A stretch of 64,000 bases of DNA from JAJTYI01 sp964420145 (GTDB lineage Bacteria > Patescibacteriota > Dojkabacteria > B142 > OLB20): contig CAYQRB010000002.1 of the NCBI GenBank assembly GCA_964420145.1, forward strand, positions 4,255 to 68,254, written 5' to 3'. Position 1 is the first letter of the stretch. Every line of letters starts with the position of its first letter. Under the pieces are notes generated by a model, which searched no databases, was not told where the DNA came from, and saw nothing but the letters and a program-made list of their open reading frames with translations. The position numbers and the translations under genes were made by a program. This document shows positions 9,107 through 17,580 of the stretch, one piece after another.

Positions 9107-10210
9107 ATGCAAGAAATAAAAGAAAAAATAAAACTACAAGGAGAACGGATTTCAGATATTCAGAAGAAAAAAGATAGATCAGAAATTACTACAGAATTAG
9201 AAAATACAAAGCTTCTTGCTAATGACCAGTCTTTATGGGCTGATCAAGCTAATGCACAAAAGATTATGAAGAAAATAAGTGATCTCGGTGATGAGTTGGA
9301 TATGTTAGATAGTATAGAAACGAAACTTACAGATATAGAAGTAATGGTAGAGTTACTAGAAGATAAAAGTACTGCTTCGAGTGGGCAAGATATTGAGGTA
9401 ATGAAAGAAATTAATTCTATGGTTAGCGAACTCGATAATATACTCAATAAAATAGAGATTACCACATTTTTAGGAGGAAAATTCGATCAAAGCGATGCGA
9501 TTCTCTCTATCCATGCAGGTCAAGGTGGTACAGAAGCAAATGATTGGAGTGAAATGCTAATGCGAATGTATCTTAAATATTTTCAAAAGCAGGGTTTTGA
9601 GAGTGAGATTACTAATATGATAAGAGGGAATGAAGCAGGGATTAATACAGTAACTATGGAAATCAAGGGACGGTTTGCTTACGGCTATTTAAAAAAGGAA
9701 TATGGAACACATCGGCTTGTAAGAGTCTCCCCTTTTAATGCACAGGGTCTTAGGCAAACATCGTTTGCTTTGGTTGAAGTGATGCCTATTATAGAAAACG
9801 ATATTGATGTAAACCTAAATATGGACGAGATTGAATTTAGTGCAGTAAGATCTTCGGGTGCAGGAGGACAGAATGTAAATAAAGTGGCTACTGCTGTAAG
9901 GCTAGTACACATACCTACTGGTATTACCGTTTCTTGTTCTACAGAAAGAAGTCAATTACGCAACAAAGAATTTGCTTTGAATATGCTTAAAGGGAAGCTC
10001 TACAATCTTGAACTAGAAAAGCAAGAAAAAGAACAGAAAGACTTAAAAGGAGAGCACAAAATTGCCGGCTGGGGTAATCAAATTCGCAACTATGTGCTAC
10101 ACCCATACAAATTAGTAAAAGATTTGCGTACTGATGTAGAAAGTCAAAATCCTGAAGCTGTTTTGGATGGAAACCTTGAAGAATTTATAGAAGCCGAAAT
10201 CCGTCTATAA
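9107..10210 (+). CDS. prfB: Peptide chain release factor 2
   Basis: RF2 recognises UAA and UGA and triggers peptide release through the GGQ loop. The protein has the RF2-type EANDWSEMLMRMYLKYF segment, RVSPFNAQGLRQTSFA containing the SPF anticodon-like motif (RF1 would have PxT), and SSGAGGQNVNKVATAVR with GGQ. It is 367 residues and fully in frame from ATG 9107, so the autoregulatory +1 frameshift near codon 25 found in many bacteria is absent. The presence of RF2 agrees with UGA being used as a true stop in this window (truB, rsmA, the 177-residue membrane protein gene). Confidence 0.94.
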   Translation: MQEIKEKIKLQGERISDIQKKKDRSEITTELENTKLLANDQSLWADQANAQKIMKKISDLGDELDMLDSIETKLTDIEVMVELLEDKSTASSGQDIEVMKEINSMVSELDNILNKIEITTFLGGKFDQSDAILSIHAGQGGTEANDWSEMLMRMYLKYFQKQGFESEITNMIRGNEAGINTVTMEIKGRFAYGYLKKEYGTHRLVRVSPFNAQGLRQTSFALVEVMPIIENDIDVNLNMDEIEFSAVRSSGAGGQNVNKVATAVRLVHIPTGITVSCSTERSQLRNKEFALNMLKGKLYNLELEKQEKEQKDLKGEHKIAGWGNQIRNYVLHPYKLVKDLRTDVESQNPEAVLDGNLEEFIEAEIRL

Positions 10211-10238
10211 TCCTCTAAGGTCGTTTGAACTAAAAAAG

Positions 10239-10688
10239 TTACTTGTATAGTTTGTCTTCATAGGTAGATATTTTTTCTAACCTTCGTATATGCCGTGATT
10301 CCTCGCTAAAAGGGGTGTTCAACCATATTTCTATAATCTTAAAATCGGACTTAGGATTAAATGTTAAGCTGTCAAGGACTAAAATATTTGTATCATCGTC
10401 CGTGCGAGAAAGTTTTGCATGTGTTTCTGACTCACAATACCCTGCTCTCACACCTTTTACCTTATTTGTAGCTATACAGACTCCTATACCAGAACCACAG
10501 ATTATGATCCCTCTTGATTTCTCTTTCACTACTGTTTCGCCTAACATAAAGGCATAGTCAGGATAATCATCATCCCCATCGTATGTATGAGTACCTAAGT
10601 CTATTACTTGATAGTTTTTAGATAAAAGGAAGTTGTTAATCTCTTGTTTTGCATTAAAACCCTTGTGGTCAGAGGCAAGATAGATCAT
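10239..10688 (-). CDS. rpiB: Ribose-5-phosphate isomerase B
   Basis: RpiB interconverts ribose 5-phosphate and ribulose 5-phosphate in the pentose phosphate pathway. It opens with MIYLASDHKGFNAK, which contains the substrate-binding Asp-His. It has GIIICGSGIGVCIATNK with the catalytic cysteine and the anion-binding GSGIG loop, followed by RAGYC. At 149 residues it matches the LacAB/RpiB family. It is convergent with prfB. Confidence 0.94.
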   Translation of the reverse strand: MIYLASDHKGFNAKQEINNFLLSKNYQVIDLGTHTYDGDDDYPDYAFMLGETVVKEKSRGIIICGSGIGVCIATNKVKGVRAGYCESETHAKLSRTDDDTNILVLDSLTFNPKSDFKIIEIWLNTPFSEESRHIRRLEKISTYEDKLYK

Positions 10689-10724
10689 AAGGAATTAAAT
10701 AATCTTTACTCAGTGTAACAGATA

Positions 10725-11351
10725 TTAAGAAATTGTTAAAAATTGTCCTGCAGTGATTAGTGCTTGGCTACCATCTGGAAGAAATCCAATACTAGTAGGA
10801 TTTGTTTCTAGTAATTTGTTCCATTGACTACCATCTCCATAGACTGCCTCTGCAATTTCCCACAGTGTATCGCCTAGTTGAACTTGGTAAGTTCCGGTGG
10901 TTATATCACCTTTTTTGTAATCAGTAGCCCTCCAAACTCCTGTTTGTGAAATTTTCTCAGCAGTTGTTTGCGCTCGTTTAAGGCCTGTTGGAGTAGAGGC
11001 CGTATCTCTTCTGATAGACTCCCCTCCTGCAATACTCCCTTCATCATCTTGGTTTTCTTTGTCCTTAGTGTCTCTATCATCTTGGGCTTTTTCTTCGTTC
11101 TTTTCCTGATTCTCTTGGTTATCTTTAATAAAATCTGGAAAGTTAATACTAACTCTATCTGAGAAAAATGGATAAAATACAAAAAATAATCCCAGAATAA
11201 TAAATACTGTTCCAATTAGTTGGAGGATCCAAGGTTTGATCCTAAGTCGTGAACTCTCGATATCTTTGATAACTGATTTTTCATAACTTTCTTTTGGTTC
11301 CTTTTTTGTTATCTTGTTACCAGGGTTGGATTTAGTAGACTCCTTTTTCAT
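10725..11351 (-). CDS. Membrane-anchored LysM-domain protein
   Basis: 208 residues: a basic cytoplasmic N terminus, one membrane span (about residues 38-62), a very acidic and Asn/Gln-rich linker, and a C-terminal LysM domain. The LysM starts at TYQVQLGDTLWEIAEAVYGDGSQW and ends in the typical SQALITAGQFLTI strand. LysM binds GlcNAc-containing glycans, so the protein probably contacts peptidoglycan from the outer face of the membrane. The linker acts as a spacer. No catalytic domain is present. It lies upstream of rpiB on the same strand, 37 bases away. Confidence 0.8.
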   Translation of the reverse strand: MKKESTKSNPGNKITKKEPKESYEKSVIKDIESSRLRIKPWILQLIGTVFIILGLFFVFYPFFSDRVSINFPDFIKDNQENQEKNEEKAQDDRDTKDKENQDDEGSIAGGESIRRDTASTPTGLKRAQTTAEKISQTGVWRATDYKKGDITTGTYQVQLGDTLWEIAEAVYGDGSQWNKLLETNPTSIGFLPDGSQALITAGQFLTIS

Positions 11352-11462
11352 AGAACAATGATGAAAAGTAAGGTTTGGGGTAGTATAAGTATATAATATA
11401 ACAACTACTGTGTGTAAGTAAAGTGATAGGATTTCTAAGTGAATGTAGTTATTGATATTATC

Positions 11463-11491
11463 TTGCTAAATTTATCTCAAATTGCTAGAAT
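11463..11491 (+). promoter_or_regulatory. Possible promoter of rpsT
   Basis: TTGCTA (11463-11468) and TAGAAT (11486-11491) are separated by exactly 17 bases, a good sigma-70-type spacing. Transcription would start near 11498, about 28 bases before the rpsT ATG. This is a pattern match only. Confidence 0.4.
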
Positions 11492-11525
11492 CATAAGTGT
11501 TTTAATCCTAAAATAAATTACTGAA

Positions 11526-11795
11526 ATGGCAAATACGAAATCAGCAAAAAAAGCTATACGAGTTAGCTCAAGAAAGAAAAAGGTTAATATAGTGACAAAG
11601 AAGTCATATAGAGAAGCAAAGGCAGATGTTATGAAGGCTGTTTCTTCCAACGAACCACAAAAAGCCAAGAAATTATTAGTAAAGGCATATAGCGAAATAG
11701 ACACCGCAGCCAAAAAAGGTGTTCTCCATAAAAACACTGCCGATAGGTATAAATCAAGGTTAGCGATCCAGGTTAACAATCTAGGAGATAAGTAA
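11526..11795 (+). CDS. rpsT: 30S ribosomal protein S20
   Basis: Small-subunit protein binding 16S rRNA. It is 89 residues and highly basic, opening MANTKSAKKAIRVSSRKK. It has the helical core segment ending in TAAKKGVLHKNTADRYKSRL, the most conserved S20 signature. No Shine-Dalgarno precedes the ATG. It stands alone on the plus strand between the LysM gene (divergent) and a membrane-protein gene. Confidence 0.96.
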   Translation: MANTKSAKKAIRVSSRKKKVNIVTKKSYREAKADVMKAVSSNEPQKAKKLLVKAYSEIDTAAKKGVLHKNTADRYKSRLAIQVNNLGDK

Positions 11796-11852
11796 GCAAT
11801 TGAACATCTCTTGGTTTACTGTTAATATTGGAGAAATATATCGTACTTAACT

Positions 11853-12386
11853 ATGAAAGTTACTCAGTCTTTTGTAACGCCTTTTGTGGCATTGATTATT
11901 GGAAAAATACTAGGAATACTGTTTACCTCTGTGGTCTTTTCTCTAGATATTGGAATTGGAGATATATTCTCTTTATTCAAATTAATGATAGCTTTTGATG
12001 AGGACGAAAAGCTGATTCACCTATCCTCTTATTCTGATTTATTTATGTTTACTATCCTTAGTACAGGACTTGTAGCAAGTTTATTCTCTCAAGTTAACCT
12101 TACTAGTCAACGGCTAACCAAAAAAGACCTTGAGCTCTATTTTCAAGGAGGGATTAAAAATATATTTCATACAGCAATGAGACTTTACGGACAGTCATTG
12201 TTTTGGTTTAGTTTTATCATTATAGCAAGTACTTATATTTTGTATAATGTACTTACTGGAAAAACCTATCTTTGGATATATTTGATTACACTGTTACTTA
12301 CCATATCTTTAGCGATGTACTTCTACTATGACTTCCACAAAGAAGTTCAGTTAGCTAAAAACAAATTATTCAAAAATGAGTTGTGA
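11853..12386 (+). CDS. Hypothetical four-helix membrane protein
   Basis: 177 residues with about four hydrophobic segments near residues 7-30, 62-82, 115-137 and 140-160, and a basic, amphipathic C terminus. I recognise no family. The stop codon TGA overlaps the GTG start of the downstream permease gene (GTGA, 12383-12386). The two proteins are therefore probably made together and may act in the same membrane process. Confidence 0.65.
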   Translation: MKVTQSFVTPFVALIIGKILGILFTSVVFSLDIGIGDIFSLFKLMIAFDEDEKLIHLSSYSDLFMFTILSTGLVASLFSQVNLTSQRLTKKDLELYFQGGIKNIFHTAMRLYGQSLFWFSFIIIASTYILYNVLTGKTYLWIYLITLLLTISLAMYFYYDFHKEVQLAKNKLFKNEL

Positions 12387-13477
12387 ATACAGAAAATATT
12401 AAAATAGAAATTACACTAAAGTCACTGGTTCTAATAACTGTATTTATTTTAAGTATTGTTATCATCTGGCAACTAAGATTAGTCTTTTTCTTCTTGTTTT
12501 TTGCTTTTGTCCTCAACTCTGCCCTTAGGCCATATGTGGATTATTTTCAGACCAAAAGGATTCCTCGTGTTGTTTCTATAGCACTTATTTATATCATACT
12601 ATTCCTAGTATTTAGTATTGTGACGCTAACACTTTTTGGAGATACTGTCGAGCAACTCAAAAACTTGATAATGTTAATGCCACAGTTGATTTCAAATATC
12701 ATAGCTGAGCTGTTTAATATATTTCCCTTCCTTGAGGAAATAATTGATTTACAGGAGTTTCGTAGTGAGTTTATCCGTGAAATAACTAATTTTATCAGAC
12801 TGATAGGAGGTGGATTGTTGGGAGCCTATACAATCATAAATTCTGCAGTTACAAGTATTGGAGGGGCTATCACTATAGTTATGCTCTCTATTTATATGCT
12901 GGTGCGTAAAAGAGAGGTTTATCTTAGTATAATTAATTTCTTACCGATCACAAAGGAAAGTAAGAAAGTTTATACTCAGAGGTTTAAGTTGGTAGAAGAA
13001 AAACTAGGAGAATGGGTAAGAGCTCAGATTTTCCTTATGGCTTTTATTGGTGTTTTCACCTGGTTTGGGCTAGTTACCCCAGTGATTTTTTTTGAAAATT
13101 ATAATATGAACCAATATGCATTACCTATTGCTTTCATAGCCGGTATTTTAGAAGCTATTCCAACTTTGGGACCGATATTGACGGCAATAATTGCTGTTAT
13201 AATAGCTATTGGTTCTGGGTCGAGTTTAGCAGTGGTGATATATGTGGTTTTACTCTTTTACCTTATCCAGCAACTCGAAGCCTCGGTAATCTTTCCTAAT
13301 ATAATGGCCAAGGTGGTAGGAGTTGATCCCATTGTATCAATAATTAGTGTGATTGGTGCATATATACTTTTTGGAGTTTTGGGGGCTATTTTTATCATAC
13401 CCATAATTGCAGTTGGAAGGATTCTAATTAGTCCTGAAATTGATAACCTTGTAAATAGTCCTCAAGAATCCGATTAG
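12383..13477 (+). CDS. AI-2E family (PerM-type) permease
   Basis: Polytopic inner-membrane protein of 364 residues with about eight spans in the AI-2E/PerM arrangement. After two N-terminal spans there is an amphipathic region. Then come the family motifs near residues 245-275 (AGILEAIPTLGPILTAI) and near 305-320 (FPNIMAKVVGVDPI). Members export or exchange small molecules, but substrates are mostly unknown and AI-2 export is proven for few. The start is GTG at 12383, overlapping the stop of the upstream membrane-protein gene. The gene ends TAG followed at once by TAA. Confidence 0.85.
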   Translation: MNTENIKIEITLKSLVLITVFILSIVIIWQLRLVFFFLFFAFVLNSALRPYVDYFQTKRIPRVVSIALIYIILFLVFSIVTLTLFGDTVEQLKNLIMLMPQLISNIIAELFNIFPFLEEIIDLQEFRSEFIREITNFIRLIGGGLLGAYTIINSAVTSIGGAITIVMLSIYMLVRKREVYLSIINFLPITKESKKVYTQRFKLVEEKLGEWVRAQIFLMAFIGVFTWFGLVTPVIFFENYNMNQYALPIAFIAGILEAIPTLGPILTAIIAVIIAIGSGSSLAVVIYVVLLFYLIQQLEASVIFPNIMAKVVGVDPIVSIISVIGAYILFGVLGAIFIIPIIAVGRILISPEIDNLVNSPQESD

Positions 13478-13500
13478 TAAAAGTTCTCCCCTATTAGTTT

Positions 13501-15633
13501 TTAGAGAGTAGCTTTTTTCCCTGAAAGTTTCTCGTAAATATCACGCATTTCTGCTGCAAGTTCAAACTCCATCATATCAGCATAGACCAGCATTTGGGTA
13601 CGAATATCTTCTAGTAGTCTTTGTTGTTCGTTTTTCTTGATGATATTGTAGCTTTCGGCTCTTTTTAGGATGTCTAAATCCGCTTTAGGTAAAGTTTTCT
13701 CTGTCTTTGTTTTACCAACCAGTTGGGTACGGATTTCTTTTGTGATTGTTTTAGGAGTTATATGATGTTTAATATTATATTTATTTTGAATTTCTCTCCT
13801 ACGGAATGTTTCAGTTATTGCCTGATCCATACTTTCGGTAACTTTTTGTGCATACATTATAACTCTACCCTCACTATGTCTAGCAGCTCTCCCTATGATT
13901 TGAATTAAACTCGATGAAGTTCGTAGAAAGCCCTCTTTATCAGCATCGAGAATTGCTACCAAGGAAACTTCTGGTAAATCCAGACCCTCTCTTAAAAGAT
14001 TGACGCCGACTAACACATCATATTTCCCAAGCCTGAGGTTTTTTAGGATTTCTACTCTCTCTAATGCATCTACATCTGAATGTATATATTGTACAGAGAT
14101 TTTAATGTCTCTTAGATAATCAGTAAGGTCCTCAGCCATTTTTTTTGTGAGGGTAGTTATCAACACTCTTTGTTTTTTATTTATTGTATCTTGTATTTCG
14201 ATTAGTAAATCATCTACTTGATTCTTGGGGGAATAGTTTTTTTCTAGAATAGACATATTTGGATATTTCCGATTTTTTATGCTTTTAATTAGTTTCTCTT
14301 TATGTTCTATGAGATCAGGACGCAGATCTATTCGAGGATCCAAGAGTCCTGTGGGCCGTATTAGTTGTTCTACAAAACCACGGTAAGAACTGGGCATATT
14401 TTTAGGTTTTATAGTGTTTACACTTTGCTTGCTTTTTTCTAGTTCAAAGTTACGAGGTGTTGCAGAAACATATATTGCCTGGTTGATTCTTTTGTAGAAT
14501 TCCTCAATCTTTAAGGGACGGTTATCGAGTGCAGCTTTAAGCCTAAATCCGTACTCTACTAAAACTTCTTTGCGTGAGCGATCCCCATTATACATACCCT
14601 GTACTTGTGGTAGTGTCATATGTGACTCATCTATAAAAAGTAACCAATCATCAGGGAAATAGTCTAATAGAGTTGATGGAGGGGAACCAGCTGATCTTTT
14701 ATCGATATACCTCGAATAGTTTTCGATCCCAGAACAATAGCCTATTTGCTCAAGCATCTCTATATCGTAATTAACCCTTTCGTTTAATCTTTGTGCTTCA
14801 ACTATTTTCCTCTTTTTCTTAAAATCTGCTACTTCTTTTTTTAGATCATCTTTTATATTCGGAATTACTTGCTTTAAAGATTCAAAAGGGGTTACAAAAT
14901 GTTTTGCGGGATATATCTTAAATTCTGATAGTTTTTTAATTACCTCTCCTGAGAGTGGGTTGATAAGTTTCAAAGATTCTATTATATCTCCAAAATATTC
15001 CATCCTCAGTGCATAATCTCCAGAAGCTAAATAAACATCAATAACATCTCCTCTTATCCTGTAGAGGCCAGAGTAAAAATCATATTCACTTCGTTCGTAT
15101 TGCATATCATTTAGTTGAGTTAAAAGCTTTGATCGCTTATAAGACATACCTGTTTTAATATCTCTACTTAGTGCAAAGTAGTCATCAGGGTTTCCTAACC
15201 CATAAATACATGAAACTGAAGCGACTATAATTGTTGGGTGGTTACTTAGTAGAGATTGTGTTTCAGAATTCCGATTTCTCTCTATAAATTCATTAAGCGT
15301 TGATTCTTTTTATATATACTAGTCTCGTCTTGTGATATAGGCTTCTGGTTGATAATAGTCATAGTAAGAGACAAAATATTCTACTGCAGTCTCGGGAAAA
15401 TATTCCCTAAATTCTGAATATAATTGGGCAGCTAATGTTTTATTGTGTGCAAGGACAAGAGTAGGTTTTTGTATATTGGCTATAATATTAGCCATAGTAA
15501 AAGTTTTCCCAGAGCCGGTAACTCCTATTAGTGTTTGATGTTCCAAACCGTTTTTAATACCTGCGCTTAAAATATCTATAGCTTGTTGTTGATCTCCTGC
15601 TGGTTTGTATTGACTTTTTAAGTGGTATTTCAT
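13501..15633 (-). pseudogene. uvrB: uvrB interrupted by two in-frame nonsense codons
   Basis: UvrB is the DNA-damage-verifying helicase of nucleotide excision repair. The N-terminal piece (15319-15633) has the Walker A GVTGSGKT and the start of the beta-hairpin, YYDYYQPEAYI. It then stops at TAG (15319-15321), two codons pass, and TAA follows (15310-15312). The same frame then continues without any indel through KESTLNEF and VASVSCIYGLGNPDDY into the remaining 548 residues, which include the helicase motifs, IGRAARHSEGR and a C-terminal UVR motif. Expected residues at the stops are Thr/Ser and Glu. So the gene is full length apart from the two codons. It could be a young pseudogene, a sequence error, or a gene needing readthrough. 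Reinitiation at the ATG at 15147 would lose conserved sequence. It follows tgt by 6 bases. Confidence 0.85.
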
Positions 15634-15639
15634 TATTTA

Positions 15640-16800
15640 CTAATTTTTAGGATTATTGTTAACTAACTGCTTCATAAACTCACTATAAAAGTGTAGATTG
15701 TGTATTGTTGCCAATCGGTAACCACTTCCCTCCCCTATTTTAAGTAAATATCGCAAAAATGCCCTAGATATTGTTTTACAAGCGATACAACCACATTTGG
15801 GGTCTATTGGCCCCTCATCAAACTCATATCGAGAGTGTTTAATTCGTAAAACAGAATATCTACTAAACTCACCATCTTCGTTGTTTTTACTAATATAAAG
15901 ATAGCCATGTCTGGCGTTTCTAGTAGGTAAAACTGTATCAAACATATCCCAGCCGATAGAGATTGCGTATTCGATATTATCTGGAGTTCCAACTCCTAGT
16001 GCATAGCGGAGTTTATTTTGTGGAATAATTTCAGAAAGAAAGTGTAATAACTCTTTAAAAAAACCACCTTTGTGAGTATAATCCCAACTTCGTTTGGTTT
16101 GTAGAGGAACTCCTCCAAATCCATAAATATCAAAACCAATATTTTCTAGAGCTTCTAGGCTTTTTTTTCGTTGTTCAAAATTATTTGCCCCCTGAATTAC
16201 TGCTGTTAAAAGAGGTCGTTTAACTTTTGGGTTATTAAAATCATTCTCAGTTAATTGATTTAGTTCCAAAAAAGCTTTTTTAGAACGAATAGCCCACTGT
16301 GTCGTCCTCTCTACTGATTTTTTAATTTTTGAAAGGCTAGTATCCCCAAGCACTGGTTCATCTAAGACAACCCTAATGTCTGATCCAATCTGATGTTGAA
16401 TTTGTTGAGAGGTTTCAGGAGACAGAAATTTATAATCCCCACTTCGTAAGTCCTGAAAACTACACCCAGCATCAGTGATTTTATTAGTTTTGTTTGTAGT
16501 TCTGTTTATCAAAGAAAAGACCTGAAATCCACCACTGTCGGTTAATATAGGATTTTTCCATTTTGAGAATTTATGAAGTCCTCCTAGTTTGGCAATCTTG
16601 TCGCTTCCAAACTTCTGATCAAGGTGTAGAGTATTTGTTACAATTGCTTTCACCCCTGTTAATTCAAGATCTCGATAACTCAGGTTGCTTATTGTTCCAT
16701 AGGTAGCATCGGGCATAAATACAGGGAAACTCAAATCGCCGTGTAGAGTTCTGATATATCCATATCTTTTGTTAGTTTGGTTGGTGTTAATACTTATCAT
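15640..16800 (-). CDS. tgt: tRNA-guanine transglycosylase
   Basis: Tgt exchanges guanine for a queuine precursor at position 34 of GUN-anticodon tRNAs. It has ILTDSGGFQVFSL with the catalytic Asp, QGANNFEQRKKS, and ALGVGTPDNI. DTVLPTRNARHG carries the second catalytic Asp. A zinc site is formed by CGCIAC and a downstream His in LATIHNLHF. At 386 residues the length is standard. The gene ends with tandem TAG TAA stops, only 6 bases before uvrB. It follows rsmA by 3 bases, so dnaE, rsmA, tgt and uvrB form one operon. No other queuosine genes are in the window. Confidence 0.93.
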   Translation of the reverse strand: MISINTNQTNKRYGYIRTLHGDLSFPVFMPDATYGTISNLSYRDLELTGVKAIVTNTLHLDQKFGSDKIAKLGGLHKFSKWKNPILTDSGGFQVFSLINRTTNKTNKITDAGCSFQDLRSGDYKFLSPETSQQIQHQIGSDIRVVLDEPVLGDTSLSKIKKSVERTTQWAIRSKKAFLELNQLTENDFNNPKVKRPLLTAVIQGANNFEQRKKSLEALENIGFDIYGFGGVPLQTKRSWDYTHKGGFFKELLHFLSEIIPQNKLRYALGVGTPDNIEYAISIGWDMFDTVLPTRNARHGYLYISKNNEDGEFSRYSVLRIKHSRYEFDEGPIDPKCGCIACKTISRAFLRYLLKIGEGSGYRLATIHNLHFYSEFMKQLVNNNPKN

Positions 16801-16803
16801 AAA

Positions 16804-17580
16804 TCAGAGATTTAATTTTTTCTGTAAATCAATCCAGTTTTCCAAAGTAAGCTCTCCTGCTCTTATGGTAGGACTTAAATTCAGAGTAGATAAAACTTCT
16901 AACACATTGTTTTTTTCGTAATTTTTTAAATTACTCGCAACGATTTTTCGTGGAGAAGAAAAACCTGTGCGAATCAGAGACCAGAGTATTTCGTGATTAG
17001 AAACTTTTGGTTTAATATTCTTAAAAGTTATTATCTGTCCGTCAACTTTTGGTACTGGATAAAATGATTTGGCACTAATCACTTTATCTAGTTTTACATC
17101 AGAATAAATGTTTGCGAAATTGCTTAGTAATGTCGCTTTTGGAGGTTTGAAGGCATATTCTTGGGCTACTTCTTTCTGAATGATAAAGCTAATTTTATCA
17201 GGCTTATTTGTAGCAGTAAGTAAATTATAAATAATTTTTTTTGAGACATTATAGGGTAGTGAACCTATAACTTTGTATTTTTCCCTTTGAGTAATCCGGT
17301 TTAGATTTATTTTTAAAAAATCCTGGTTGATTATATTGACTTGCGGATATTTGGAACTTAGGTAATTAATTAAATTGCTATCTTTTTCTATTAAAACTAA
17401 ATTATTAACAACTTTAACTAGCTCATCGGTTAATGCACCTTGTCCTGGACCAATCTCTATTACTAAATCATTTTTTTGTAAATCCAATAATTTCAATAAG
17501 TCTTGAATAGCAGATTTGTTTTTAAGAAAGTTTTGTCCTAGGCTTTTCTTGAAGATGTGGAAACCATTTTTATTGTTCAC
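16804..17580 (-). CDS. rsmA: 16S rRNA dimethyladenosine transferase (RsmA/KsgA)
   Basis: Dimethylates A1518 and A1519 in 16S rRNA. The opening FKKSLGQNFLKN is the family signature. The S-adenosylmethionine site is VIEIGPGQGALT. The target-base motif is GSLPYNVSKKI, where most members have NLPY, so Asn is changed to Ser here. FYPVPKVDGQ is also conserved. It has 258 residues and a GTG start at 17580, 11 bases inside the end of dnaE, which suggests translational coupling. The Asn-to-Ser change in the catalytic tetrad deserves note because this Asn normally contacts the adenine amino group. Confidence 0.9.
   Translation of the reverse strand: MNNKNGFHIFKKSLGQNFLKNKSAIQDLLKLLDLQKNDLVIEIGPGQGALTDELVKVVNNLVLIEKDSNLINYLSSKYPQVNIINQDFLKINLNRITQREKYKVIGSLPYNVSKKIIYNLLTATNKPDKISFIIQKEVAQEYAFKPPKATLLSNFANIYSDVKLDKVISAKSFYPVPKVDGQIITFKNIKPKVSNHEILWSLIRTGFSSPRKIVASNLKNYEKNNVLEVLSTLNLSPTIRAGELTLENWIDLQKKLNL

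Noticed and set aside
9107..9190. Programmed +1 frameshift in prfB
   Set aside because: The gene is open in one frame from the ATG, and the N terminus is as long as that of RF2 proteins that need a frameshift, so none is required.
15148..15318. An intron or insertion element inside uvrB
   Set aside because: The frame continues across the gap with the conserved UvrB residues and the expected spacing; nothing is inserted, only two codons are stops.
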